DNA from: Cyclobacteriaceae bacterium
GTDB lineage: Bacteria > Bacteroidota > Bacteroidia > Cytophagales > Cyclobacteriaceae
Assembly: GCA_020832305.1 (NCBI GenBank)
Contig: JAFIEV010000070.1
Span: 37,898 to 101,897 of the forward strand
DNA length: 64,000 nt
Reading direction: 5' to 3'
Shown: one piece after another, positions 9,477-18,559 of the stretch
How the letters are laid out: every line of letters starts with the position of its first letter
Numbering within the stretch: position 1 is the first letter of the stretch
Notes under the pieces: generated by a model
What the model saw: only the letters and a program-made list of their open reading frames with translations
Told to the model about the DNA's origin: nothing
Databases searched by the model: none
Translations under genes and position numbers: made by a program

Positions 9477-10421
9477 TCACCATAATACCACCATAATATA
9501 GGCCGCATAAAAAATCAGTAATAAAAACCCATCGAATCGGCTTACATCATTCCTGATTAGCATTAGAGGGAAGATGAGTAAGGTAGCAGCCAGTAACCAG
9601 AACATGTCGTTTTGTATGATGGAACTACTAATTTGAATTGGGGTTACTATAGCTGTAATGCCCATTATCGATAAAATATTGAATATATTGGATCCCAATA
9701 AATTGCCCAGCGCCAGGTCGGTTTCTGATTTAAAGGCTGAAATGGCTGATGCAGCCAGTTCAGGCAGACTGGTCCCCAGGGCAACAATGGTAAGTCCAAC
9801 CACACGCTCCTCGAGACCTGATTTAAGCGCCAGAGACCTGGCGCTTTCAACAAACCATTCACTTCCAAAATATAGTCCGGCAATACCTAAAATTAAAAAG
9901 AAAACCTGCCGAACCAATCGCCCGGGACTAAGCAAATCAGATTTTTTCTCACTAGGCTTGACAATAGCTGAGCGCCCTGAAGGTTTTAAAATGGTAAAAA
10001 TTACATATATTAAGAGGGCAAAAACCAATAGCCATCCCTCAAAACTACCCAGTATTTGATTGGCAATAACCCACCAAAAAATCAGTACAGATAATAAAGC
10101 TACAGGCCAATCGTGGATAAGTGTGTTTCTTTTCACCAATACCGGCTTTATAAGGGCTGTAATTCCCAGAATGAGGGTAATATTGCAAATATTAGATCCG
10201 ACTACGTTACCGGTGGCTATATCGGGGCTTCCCTTTAAGGCGGCTTGTATACTAATAATCAATTCCGGCGCTGATGTGCCAAAAGATACAACTGTAAGAC
10301 CAATAACCATGGGAGGTATTCTGAAACCGCTTGCTATACCGGAAGCACCCCTTACAAGGAATTCGCCCCCTGCAATCAGTACTGAAAGTCCCAATACCAG
10401 AAATAGAATTTCGTTTAACAT
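9477..10421 (-). CDS. Calcium/sodium antiporter (CaCA family, YrbG-like)
   Basis: An inner-membrane cation exchanger with two homologous halves. The alpha repeats are VVSFGTSAPELIISIQAA with GNVVGSNICNI and IVALGTSLPELAASAISA with GNLLGSNIFNI, the residues that coordinate Ca2+/Na+. About ten hydrophobic segments are visible. The open frame extends to 10469, inside upp, but the ATG at 10421 (MLNEILFLVLGL) is preferred: it starts at the first membrane helix and leaves a 10-bp gap after upp. It is probably co-transcribed with upp. Confidence 0.92.
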   Translation of the reverse strand: MLNEILFLVLGLSVLIAGGEFLVRGASGIASGFRIPPMVIGLTVVSFGTSAPELIISIQAALKGSPDIATGNVVGSNICNITLILGITALIKPVLVKRNTLIHDWPVALLSVLIFWWVIANQILGSFEGWLLVFALLIYVIFTILKPSGRSAIVKPSEKKSDLLSPGRLVRQVFFLILGIAGLYFGSEWFVESARSLALKSGLEERVVGLTIVALGTSLPELAASAISAFKSETDLALGNLLGSNIFNILSIMGITAIVTPIQISSSIIQNDMFWLLAATLLIFPLMLIRNDVSRFDGFLLLIFYAAYIMVVLW

Positions 10422-10431
10422 ATTAAATGAA

Positions 10432-11085
10432 TTACAGTTTGGGGCCGTAAGCCAGATCTCCGGCATCACCGAGGCCAGGCACTATATATGATAATTCATT
10501 AAGCATAGGATCAACATCGCCAACCCATAACTTAAAAGGTATGGTAATTTTATCCTGGATATATTCAATGCCCGGTTTTGAGGCAATGACTGCTGCAATA
10601 TGGAGAAATGCAGGTTTTCCTCTCTTTAGTAGTTGTTCAACTGATTCAACAAGCGATTTGCCCGTTGCCAGCATAGGATCGGCCAATATCAGGGTTTTTC
10701 CATCAATTTCGGGAAAACTCACATATTCCATATTGATGTTAATGCTATGACTATTTTTGCCCTCAACCCGGTAGGCCCCAATAAAGCCACATTGTACATC
10801 GTCGTAATAATTGAGAAATCCATCAAAAAAAGGAATACCGGCTCTTAAAATATTAATAAGAACGGGTTTTTGCTTCCAGTTTTGGCAGCTAGCAGTGGCC
10901 AGGGGTGTTTGAATTTCTTCTGTTTTATAATCAAAACTCTTGGAAATTTCATAAGCCAGAATTTCACCTATGCGTTGAAGATTTTTCCGAAATCGCATGC
11001 TGTCGTTTTGTACTTCTACATTTCTCAATTGACTGAGAAACCGCGCAGCCACTGAATTTTGTTGGTTGAGAATGAATAAACTCAC
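10432..11085 (-). CDS. upp: Uracil phosphoribosyltransferase
   Basis: Upp salvages uracil to UMP with PRPP. The PRPP loop is LILADPMLATGKSLVESV, and the uracil-binding C-terminus has PGLGDAGDLAYGPKL in the expected place. The 217 aa length is normal. The flexible loop INILRAGIPFFDGFLNYY (about residues 75-95) is also typical. It is followed by the antiporter gene and lies opposite the peptidase gene at 11220, with a 134-bp divergent intergenic region. Confidence 0.95.
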   Translation of the reverse strand: MSLFILNQQNSVAARFLSQLRNVEVQNDSMRFRKNLQRIGEILAYEISKSFDYKTEEIQTPLATASCQNWKQKPVLINILRAGIPFFDGFLNYYDDVQCGFIGAYRVEGKNSHSININMEYVSFPEIDGKTLILADPMLATGKSLVESVEQLLKRGKPAFLHIAAVIASKPGIEYIQDKITIPFKLWVGDVDPMLNELSYIVPGLGDAGDLAYGPKL

Positions 11086-11119
11086 AGTTTATGATTTAAT
11101 AAAAAATTTGATGTCCAAC

Positions 11120-11149
11120 TTTGATATGCCTTACGGCATACTACTTTTG
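11120..11149 (+). promoter_or_regulatory. Promoter of the M42-like peptidase gene
   Basis: A plus-strand -33 TTTG (11120-11123) is followed, after 18 nt, by -7 TACTTTTG (11142-11149). Directly after it, CAAAAATA at 11152-11159 is a perfect -7 box (TATTTTTG) for the minus strand, facing upp, but without a matching -33. The two promoters would be back to back and would compete. Confidence 0.6.
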
Positions 11150-11219
11150 TGCAAAAATAGTATAAATTAGATTGTTAATCTGAATACTGGTACATCATTT
11201 CTTTATTAATTGTGCTGAT

Positions 11220-12146
11220 ATGCCAAATACCTCATTTACATTGCTGGAGCAGTTGTGCCAGGTACATTCCCCTTCCGGTGAAGAGCGGGCCATGAAGGAT
11301 TTTATTCTTGACTGGGTAAGCAGGGAATCTCCCGGCTGGAAAACGCAACCTGTGATTTATGAAGGCCCCGAATGGCAGGATAACCTGGTTTTGGTATTTG
11401 GAAAGCCCAAACTGGCAGCTTTTGCACATATGGATACAACAGGTTTTACTGTACGATACCAAAATCAACTTATTCCCATTGGAGGTCCGGAAGTTGCAGA
11501 CGGCGATCGCTTAAGGGGGAGCGACAGCCTGGGAGAAATTGAATGTAAGCTCATGCTTGATCCGGAATACCGGATGTATTACCATTTTGGCAGAGCCATT
11601 GACAGAGGTACCAGCTTAAGCTTCTGTCCCGATTTCAATCATAAGGGTTCTTACATTTATTCGCCTTATCTGGATAATCGCGCCGGTATTTTCAATCTGC
11701 TCAGCATTGCACCCTTTCTCGAAAATGGCGCCCTTGCATTTTCAAGCTGGGAAGAACATGGCGGCGGGTCTGTCCCTTACCTGGTAAAGTTTTTGTATGA
11801 AAAATTCCAAATAAAGCAAATGCTTATATCTGACATCACATGGGTAACCGATGGAGTATTTCATGGAAAGGGGGTAGTTATTTCAATGCGGGATCAATAC
11901 ATACCCAGAAAGTCCTTTGTAAATAAAATTGCCGCAATTGCTGAGAAGTTTAATATCAAATACCAATTGGAAGTCGAAGATACAGGAGCCAGCGATGCAC
12001 GTGACATCCAAAGATCACCCTACCCGGTAGACTGGTGTTTTATAGGAGCGCCCGAAGAAAATCCACATAGCGCCATCGAAAAAATCCATACCGAAGATCT
12101 CCGTGAAATGATTAAATTTTACAAAATCCTCTTTGAAACACTTTAG
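11220..12146 (+). CDS. M42/M20-like metallo-aminopeptidase
   Basis: A di-zinc peptidase of the M28/M42 type, 308 aa (a little shorter than the usual 340-360). The ligand order is visible: the histidine of AFAHMDTTGF, the bridging aspartate of YSPYLDNRAG, the general base pair of SSWEEHGGGS, the aspartate of ISDITWVTDG and the histidine of NPHSAIEKIH. No signal peptide, so cytoplasmic. The N-terminus LLEQLCQVHSPSGEERAM is typical of these enzymes. The substrate is unknown. It ends 2 bp from the converging ABC gene. Confidence 0.85.
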   Translation: MPNTSFTLLEQLCQVHSPSGEERAMKDFILDWVSRESPGWKTQPVIYEGPEWQDNLVLVFGKPKLAAFAHMDTTGFTVRYQNQLIPIGGPEVADGDRLRGSDSLGEIECKLMLDPEYRMYYHFGRAIDRGTSLSFCPDFNHKGSYIYSPYLDNRAGIFNLLSIAPFLENGALAFSSWEEHGGGSVPYLVKFLYEKFQIKQMLISDITWVTDGVFHGKGVVISMRDQYIPRKSFVNKIAAIAEKFNIKYQLEVEDTGASDARDIQRSPYPVDWCFIGAPEENPHSAIEKIHTEDLREMIKFYKILFETL

Positions 12147-12148
12147 AT

Positions 12149-12838
12149 TCATTGATGGTAAATATCTTCAACGATTTTCCCGCCCATTAAGGTAAGCCTT
12201 CTTCCGGTTTTAAGGGCCAGTTCATTGTTATGCGTTACCATAATTAATGTAGTTCCCATTTCTTTGTGCAGACCAAACAACAAATCTGTGATCACTCCGG
12301 CAGTTTCTTCATCCAGATTGCCGGTGGGCTCATCGGCAAACAATATGGCGGGCTCACCTATAAACGCCCTGGCAATAGCGACCCTTTGTTGTTCACCACC
12401 AGAGAGTTGTGAAGGAAAATGCTGCATTCTTTCCTTCAATCCGACTTTTTCCAGCAATTCACATGCTAATTTGGCTGCATTTGGTGCATTTCCTCTGATC
12501 TCAAGCGGGATCTTTACATTGTCAAGGGCAGATAAGGTTGGTAACAACTGAAAGTTCTGAAAAACAAAACCAAGCTCACGGTTTCTGATCATGGCCCTTT
12601 CATCTTCATTTAAACGGGTAATATCCCGGCCATTGATAAATATTTCACCTTCAGAAGGCGCATCAAGTCCTGCACACAAACCCAGTAAAGTGGTTTTCCC
12701 ACTGCCAGAGGGACCGATAATGGCCAGACTATCCCCGGCGCTGACCGTAAAATTGATGTCGTTTAAGACAGTGAGTTTTTGTCCTTCTGCCAATTCAAAA
12801 TATTTATATACACTCTTGAGTTTTATACTTTCATTCAT
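12149..12838 (-). CDS. ABC transporter ATP-binding protein, YbbA/LolD type
   Basis: A 229-aa ATPase of the MacB/LolD/YbbA branch. Walker A is GPSGSGKTTL, the signature is LSGGEQQRVAIARAF and Walker B is AILFADEPTGNLD. It lies divergently from a TesA-type esterase, as ybbA does from tesA in E. coli, which supports the YbbA assignment. In E. coli the permease ybbP follows ybbA; here no permease gene follows, because the next gene converges 2 bp away. The permease must be elsewhere or absent. Confidence 0.88.
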   Translation of the reverse strand: MNESIKLKSVYKYFELAEGQKLTVLNDINFTVSAGDSLAIIGPSGSGKTTLLGLCAGLDAPSEGEIFINGRDITRLNEDERAMIRNRELGFVFQNFQLLPTLSALDNVKIPLEIRGNAPNAAKLACELLEKVGLKERMQHFPSQLSGGEQQRVAIARAFIGEPAILFADEPTGNLDEETAGVITDLLFGLHKEMGTTLIMVTHNNELALKTGRRLTLMGGKIVEDIYHQ

Positions 12839-13072
12839 ATCATTTCAAAATCAATTGCACAACTAAGTATCACCTCCCTACAAGTGCTGTAGCAACCCTG
12901 TCTATTTTTTCTGACCTAAGTCTGTCCAGCATCTATAAGTGTAAAACTAAAAAAATGTTCAAATACTGAAACTTTTTAGTACTCAAAGGTTGTTTATCCG
13001 ATGGTACGCATTTTGCTTCAAATACATATGTGATACCGCAAAATGCATGGGATTGCATAAAAACCTTGTAAA

Positions 13073-13714
13073 ATGTTGATAAAAATTCTTTGGTTTCTGT
13101 TATTAAACCTGTTTGTTTTTGGATTCTCGGCTCCCGATTCCCCGGTTCAATCAGAGAAATCCGGCAATATTTTGTTTTTTGGCAACAGCCTTACCGCCGG
13201 CTATGGTTTGGCGCCTGAACAGGCCTTTCCTGCACTTATACAAAAAAAAGTAAAGGAAAAAGGCCTTTCTTATGAAGTGATAAACGCAGGTCTCAGCGGT
13301 GAAACCAGTGCAGGCGGCGTTGATCGCGTAGAATGGATTTTACAAAACCTGAAAAATGTTGATGTGTTTGTACTTGAACTGGGTGCCAATGACGGCTTGA
13401 GAGGGATCGATACACAATCGACCTTTTCAAATTTGCAAAAGATCATTGACAAAGTAAAAAAGCACAACCCGGCGGCAAAAATCATAATTGCAGGAATGCA
13501 GGTTCCGCCAAATATGGGCCAGGAGTATACCCGTAAATTTCAAGAAATTTTTCCGGAAATCGCCCGTAAAAATAAGGCATTACTCATACCTTTTTTATTG
13601 GAAAATGTGGCCGGCAATGCAAGACTTAATCTGGCTGACGGAATTCACCCAAATGCAGAAGGACAAAAATTAGTGGCCGAAAACGTTTGGAATGTATTGC
13701 AGGGAGTTTTGTGA
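13073..13714 (+). CDS. tesA: Arylesterase / lysophospholipase, TesA-type SGNH hydrolase
   Basis: An exported SGNH hydrolase of 213 aa. Residues 1-20 form a signal peptide. Block I is FFGNSLTAGYGL with nucleophile Ser39; the usual GDSL is GNSL here (Asn38). Block II is NAGLSGETSAGG, block III is LGANDGLRG, and block V is DGIHPNAEGQ with the Asp-His pair. It should hydrolyse esters or thioesters of fatty acids in the periplasm. The divergent YbbA-type ATPase gene is 234 bp away. Start at 13073 is chosen for the signal peptide. Confidence 0.9.
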   Translation: MLIKILWFLLLNLFVFGFSAPDSPVQSEKSGNILFFGNSLTAGYGLAPEQAFPALIQKKVKEKGLSYEVINAGLSGETSAGGVDRVEWILQNLKNVDVFVLELGANDGLRGIDTQSTFSNLQKIIDKVKKHNPAAKIIIAGMQVPPNMGQEYTRKFQEIFPEIARKNKALLIPFLLENVAGNARLNLADGIHPNAEGQKLVAENVWNVLQGVL

Positions 13715-13859
13715 AAAGAGGAAGCCTGGTTGGCTGTTTAAGGATATAATTTTCAGGTGATATTTCGGTATTTTATTTGGCAAAAATCGCTTAATACCAT
13801 ATTATTGCATAAATGTTCTGCATTATGAGTTTTTTTAACCACATCTTTTCTATTCAGCT

Positions 13860-16800
13860 TTGAATTCTCCAAACATTATACCGGAAATTCAGGAACCGGT
13901 AATAGCTTTTGATGCCGGGCTCAATTTCATTGGAGCCAACAGCTCGGCTAAAAGTTATAAACAATTTTTGAAATGGAGTTCTTTACCAGTTTGTATTGAT
14001 CAGAAATTTACCCATTATGATTTTAATAGATTTAGAGGCAATTGTGTTGAAGGAGTTCACCTGCTGAAGCCTGTAAAATCTTATGAAAATGACTCGGATT
14101 TATGGCCTGAAATTACCATAATTGGCTTAGTTCAAAGCGGCTTATCATATTATCTTCTTTTCCCTGGTGAAAAGGTATTTGCTTTATTATTTCCTTCATT
14201 GGATGCTCCAACATATCAAGGGCTTAGTGAACAGGAAATTTTTCAAAATTTTTACAGTCAAAATGCCAGATTTTTTCTCGTAGGTGCCGATAAAGACTTT
14301 CAGATCTGCTATGTGGGTAATTCCTGTGAAAATATTACTGGGCTCAGCCAGGGGGATTATCTTAATAAGACCTTTTTTATCAATGCATTTGTTTATGAAG
14401 AGGACATAGAAAGGGTAGAGGATCTGATTAAACAAAAGCTGCATTCCAAAGAAAAAAAATTCACCCTTCGCCATCGCACTTCGCAAAAAAATGGAAATCA
14501 GATATGGGTTGAATCTGATTTTTACTGTTTCTACGATGAAAATGCTCAATATGAAAATTCATATATAGGAATATATGATATCTCATATCTTATGCATAAT
14601 GAGCATAAACTCGAAAAAATCATGGACCGATTCGAACTAGCCGTTGATGTAGCTTCAACCGGGGTTTGGGAAATGGATTTGATCAATGAGCATTTTATGC
14701 CAGATGCTTCATTATTGAAGCTGCTGAAAGTTCAGAAGCCTCAACAACAGGTATCAGTAGAGGGTTATTGGGAAAATTGGATTCATCCGGATGACCGTAA
14801 TGTATTAATTCAATACATTACTGAAAAAATCGAGCACGGTGAGGAAAACATAGAGCATGTGTTTAGAATGATCACTGCTGATGGTAATGATATGTGGGTA
14901 CTTACCCGCGGACGAATTTTATACAGAAAACATATTGCCGTTAAAATGATATGCGCATCTACCTGTATCAATAGCAGTGTGGAGATAAATAATAAATTGA
15001 GAAAGGCACTTTCTGATCTGGAACATATTGTGGCCTCTATGCCCGATCTGATTTTCCGGTTTAATAAAGCATGTGACTTTTTGGAAGTAGGTGGTAATGC
15101 ATTGAGTGATTTGCCCATTCCCTCGTATGAGATCATTGGGAAAAATCTGAAAGATGTATTTCCAAAAGGCGCATATGAAACCTTATCGTATACCATAAAG
15201 CGCGCTGGTGAAAAAGGGGGTACCGAAACCTGCGAATATAAATTAAAGATAAGGGGCGAAGAACAATTTTTTGAAACCAGGGTGGTGTTTATTTCTCAGG
15301 ATGAATGCATCGCCATTGTGCGAAACATTACTGATGAAATAAGGGTTCAGCATGAACTGTTGAAAGCCCGTAAGCTAGCTGAAGAAACATTACTGGCTAA
15401 AGAAGAATTTCTGGCAACCATGAGTCACGAAGTCAGAACCCCGATCAATTCTATTGTTGGTATGGTCAACCTGATGATGAATAGCCAGTCTGACAAAGAG
15501 AAGGAAGAATATCTGCAATCCCTTAAATTTTCTTCAGAACACCTCCTGTCACTGGTCAACGATGTATTGGACTACACCAAAATAAAATCCAATAAACTGG
15601 AGCTTGAGAAGATAGAATTTAACTTACATGAGCTTCTGCACAATCTTCAAAGAAACTACCGCTATTTACTCGAAAGCAAAAACCTGGATTTCAGATTTCA
15701 TATTGAACCCATGACCCCCAAATGGGTTTTTGGTGATCCCAATCGTCTTATGCAAATACTCAACAACCTCCTGAGCAATGCAGGTAAATTTACCAGGAAA
15801 GGTTTTGTATCGCTTAGCGTTGGTAACATAGAAAAAGAAAGTAGAAATACCTGGCTTTATTTTACCGTTCAGGATAGCGGTATAGGCATTGAGCCGGAAA
15901 ACTATGACAAAATATTTCAACCCTATCAACAGGGTTTAGCCGATATTTCCAGAAAGTACGGAGGTACCGGGTTGGGCCTTACCATTGTAAAACAACTTGC
16001 AGAACTGCAAGGTGGAAATATCCAGCTCAAAAGCCGTTCGGGAGAAGGATCTTCTTTTACCTGTATTATACCGTTTGCCGATGTAAAAACCCTCGAAGAG
16101 GAGCATCTGCAAGATGGCGGAAAATCCAGGGAGAAACTTGGCCTTAATATTCTTTATGCCGATGACCTTTCCTCAAACCTGATGATTATGCGGGGGCACC
16201 TTAACCAATTTGGCTGTGAAATGGATATGGTATATAATGGTGAAGACGCACTCGAGAAAGTTAAAGCACATAATTATGATGTGGTTATGCTCGATCTTCA
16301 GATGCCATATTTAGATGGATATCAGACAATGCAGGCCATTAGTGAAATGAAAAAAACTGGTAAAATATCTTCTGCTTTACCCGTATTTGCCGTTACAGCT
16401 GAGGTGAATGCCAGCATAAAAGTTAAAACTGAGGATGCAGGTTTTTCGGCAATAATTGTAAAGCCGATTCAACCTGATGATCTCTATTTTAAATTGACTA
16501 AATATTTTGAAGGAGGCGAAGAACCAACCGCTGCACCCCATTCCTCAAGAGCGGGAAAAGAACTTCAGACAAATACAGATGGAGTTAAAAAACTGCGATC
16601 TATTGATTTCAGTACATCAGATCGCTTGTACAACGACTCTCCTGAATCTTATTTGAAATTGCTCAATATGCTTAAATCTGAGTATGAGGAATACCGATTT
16701 TTACTGCGAAAAGCTATTCAGGAAGATGATGTGGAGCTCTTTAGTTCTATAAGACACAAAATGCTGTCAAATATGAAGTTGTTTCAAATGGAAAAGCTCA

Positions 16801-16958
16801 TTACACTTCTTCTTGAAATAAAGGAGCATTGCATTTGTACCGATATTTTTCAGTATAAAATGGAATACAGCAAAAAAATGATGCGCGTATTCGATGAGAT
16901 TTTGTTAGGGATGCAACAAAGAATAACCCAGCTATTGCTGGAGAAGGAATTTTTTTAA
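13860..16958 (+). CDS. Hybrid sensor histidine kinase with several PAS domains, receiver and degenerate HPt-like tail
   Basis: A large cytoplasmic signalling protein (1032 aa). The order is: an N-terminal PAS-like region (about 1-120), three PAS domains (about 130-245, 255-370, 385-500), HisKA with phospho-acceptor His523 in ATMSHEVRTPINSI, HATPase_c with the N box near 630-645 and GTGLGLTIV near 702, a receiver with Asp812 (LDLQMP) and Lys868 (IVKPI), and a C-terminal helical part in which His966 lies in an HPt-like setting (SIRHKMLSNMKL). There is no transmembrane segment, so the signal is intracellular. The start is TTG: no ATG or GTG lies between it and the upstream in-frame stop, and the next Met is far inside a domain. 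No response-regulator gene is adjacent. Confidence 0.92.
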   Translation: MNSPNIIPEIQEPVIAFDAGLNFIGANSSAKSYKQFLKWSSLPVCIDQKFTHYDFNRFRGNCVEGVHLLKPVKSYENDSDLWPEITIIGLVQSGLSYYLLFPGEKVFALLFPSLDAPTYQGLSEQEIFQNFYSQNARFFLVGADKDFQICYVGNSCENITGLSQGDYLNKTFFINAFVYEEDIERVEDLIKQKLHSKEKKFTLRHRTSQKNGNQIWVESDFYCFYDENAQYENSYIGIYDISYLMHNEHKLEKIMDRFELAVDVASTGVWEMDLINEHFMPDASLLKLLKVQKPQQQVSVEGYWENWIHPDDRNVLIQYITEKIEHGEENIEHVFRMITADGNDMWVLTRGRILYRKHIAVKMICASTCINSSVEINNKLRKALSDLEHIVASMPDLIFRFNKACDFLEVGGNALSDLPIPSYEIIGKNLKDVFPKGAYETLSYTIKRAGEKGGTETCEYKLKIRGEEQFFETRVVFISQDECIAIVRNITDEIRVQHELLKARKLAEETLLAKEEFLATMSHEVRTPINSIVGMVNLMMNSQSDKEKEEYLQSLKFSSEHLLSLVNDVLDYTKIKSNKLELEKIEFNLHELLHNLQRNYRYLLESKNLDFRFHIEPMTPKWVFGDPNRLMQILNNLLSNAGKFTRKGFVSLSVGNIEKESRNTWLYFTVQDSGIGIEPENYDKIFQPYQQGLADISRKYGGTGLGLTIVKQLAELQGGNIQLKSRSGEGSSFTCIIPFADVKTLEEEHLQDGGKSREKLGLNILYADDLSSNLMIMRGHLNQFGCEMDMVYNGEDALEKVKAHNYDVVMLDLQMPYLDGYQTMQAISEMKKTGKISSALPVFAVTAEVNASIKVKTEDAGFSAIIVKPIQPDDLYFKLTKYFEGGEEPTAAPHSSRAGKELQTNTDGVKKLRSIDFSTSDRLYNDSPESYLKLLNMLKSEYEEYRFLLRKAIQEDDVELFSSIRHKMLSNMKLFQMEKLITLLLEIKEHCICTDIFQYKMEYSKKMMRVFDEILLGMQQRITQLLLEKEFF

Positions 16959-16970
16959 ATCAGTTTAATT

Positions 16971-17570
16971 TTAGTTGTTGAACTCAAGTTTATACTCATC
17001 TACAAGTTCCGGCAATTTGTCGATGGGAAAAAGTCCATTATGATTTAATTCATCAAGCATGTGGAAACAAATGGATGAGATTTTCATTTCCGTATCATAT
17101 TCACCTAAAACATGGTCCAAAATAATAAAGGCTGCTGCTTTGTAAGTGTCATCTTCATCTTTGTAACCATCGATAAATAACTCGAGTTCTATTTTCCCAA
17201 AATCTTTGGCATATTTAAAGAATACGTCTTTCTTTTTTACTGAAATATTGCCAATTCTTACTTCATCGAAGGCGTCTGGCTTTCTTTGCCTGAAAGGCAA
17301 AACTTCCCATAAAGTTAAACTGGGTGCCTTTTCAACCATGGCCATAACGGATGTAAATGAGCTTAGAATGCCGTTGGCAGATATTATTAACTGCCTTTTT
17401 CCTGTTTCATTAAGCGGCCCGATTTCAAAAGTGAGGTTTTTATCTATTCGTTTAAGTTTTTGAAGGAGACATTCAAAATGTTTTTCCCGTAAACTATCTG
17501 GCTCAAAGTACAATTCACTGTTCTCTGTAAACCATTCCCAGAAATCGTTAAGGAGTTGGGTATGTAGCAT
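16971..17570 (-). CDS. Conserved-looking protein of unknown function (199 aa)
   Basis: I do not recognise this protein. It is soluble, acidic, with no signal peptide or membrane helix. It has an N-terminal helical part (FWEWFTENSELYF), a middle part that reads as beta strands (LTFEIGPLNETGKRQLIIS, LTLWEVLPFRQRKPDAF) and an aspartate/glutamate-rich segment (FIDGYKDEDDTYKAAAFIILDHVLGEYD). The pattern resembles small proteins found singly or near toxin genes in this phylum, but no toxin is adjacent. It converges with the histidine kinase gene, 12 bp apart. The clean 600-bp frame and normal codon use make it a real gene. Confidence 0.75.
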   Translation of the reverse strand: MLHTQLLNDFWEWFTENSELYFEPDSLREKHFECLLQKLKRIDKNLTFEIGPLNETGKRQLIISANGILSSFTSVMAMVEKAPSLTLWEVLPFRQRKPDAFDEVRIGNISVKKKDVFFKYAKDFGKIELELFIDGYKDEDDTYKAAAFIILDHVLGEYDTEMKISSICFHMLDELNHNGLFPIDKLPELVDEYKLEFNN

Positions 17571-17774
17571 AGATATTTATTTTCATAGACTGTCAGACTT
17601 TGGTGGTTTTAAAGGTTTATTATGACTACTCAACAAAAATGTATTGCAACTGTTCGCAATTATCAGTTACTTTTTTTCAAATCTCCGATGTAAATTTTTG
17701 AATTTTTAAAAAACAATGCATATTTGATAATAAAAGCATTGTACTTTGTGCTTTGCTACTTAAAATTGAGAATT

Positions 17775-18518
17775 ATGAAAAATTTTATCAGCCTTTTATT
17801 TTTGAGTATTTTTTATTGTTTGCCAATTATCTCCTTCGCTCAGTTTAACATTGAAGGAGCCTGGCGTCTTGATAAGGAAGGAAAAAAATTATTCAGCCAT
17901 GGTGAAATGGTGAAAATATACAAAGATGGATATTTCATGTTTGGCTGGAATGAAAATAATGGCGATTTTATTGCTGCCGGAGGTGGTTATTACCATTTGG
18001 ATGGGAATACCTATACGGAGACGTATGATTTTTATACCTTAGACAGTACCCTTGTACAGCAACCGGTTGAATATGCCTTTAAACAAATAGCCGGAAATTT
18101 TTCCATTACAGGAAAACGGGGCGGTAAAAAAGTCAACGAGACATGGAAAAAGATAGAAGGTTCTCAAAACGAACTGAGTGCAGCTTGGCGTTTTTCTACC
18201 CGCGTCGATGCCGATGGAAATATCGGAGAACGACGTGCACCCGGACCAAGACAAACCATTAAGGTACTTTCCGGCAACCGTTTTCAATGGGCTGCTTTCA
18301 ATTTTGAAACCAGACAATTTATGGGCACAGGGGGCGGTTCCTATAGAATTAAAAATGGAGAGTATACTGAAGTAATTCATTTTTTCTCCCGAGATAATAG
18401 CAGGGTAGGTGCCTCTTTAAACTTTAATTATAAAATTGATGGTAATGACTGGTTTCAAAAAGGCCTCAGCAGCACAGGTAATCCAATCCACGAAGTTTGG
18501 GAAAAAATCCGGCCATAA
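17775..18518 (+). CDS. Secreted protein with two tandem lipocalin-like repeats
   Basis: The ATG at 17775 is preferred over the upstream one at 17724 because it begins a signal peptide (MKNFISLLFLSIFYCLPIISFA). The mature part (about 225 aa) is two copies of one roughly 105-residue unit. Each starts AWR and ends with a VWEKI/TWKKI tail, with YFMFGWNENNGDFIAAGGG in the first copy matching FQWAAFNFETRQFMGTGGG in the second. This looks like a small beta-barrel repeated twice, as in DUF4488-like periplasmic proteins. The function is unknown. The RhaM-like gene begins 41 bp downstream and is probably co-transcribed. Confidence 0.8.
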   Translation: MKNFISLLFLSIFYCLPIISFAQFNIEGAWRLDKEGKKLFSHGEMVKIYKDGYFMFGWNENNGDFIAAGGGYYHLDGNTYTETYDFYTLDSTLVQQPVEYAFKQIAGNFSITGKRGGKKVNETWKKIEGSQNELSAAWRFSTRVDADGNIGERRAPGPRQTIKVLSGNRFQWAAFNFETRQFMGTGGGSYRIKNGEYTEVIHFFSRDNSRVGASLNFNYKIDGNDWFQKGLSSTGNPIHEVWEKIRP

Positions 18519-18559
18519 TAAAGCCTTAAATTAAACCTTATAAATCAAATCTAATTAAG

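Noticed and set aside
10422..10469. Longer start of the antiporter gene, inside upp
   Set aside because: The extra 16 residues are not part of the family; the ATG at 10421 begins at the first membrane helix.
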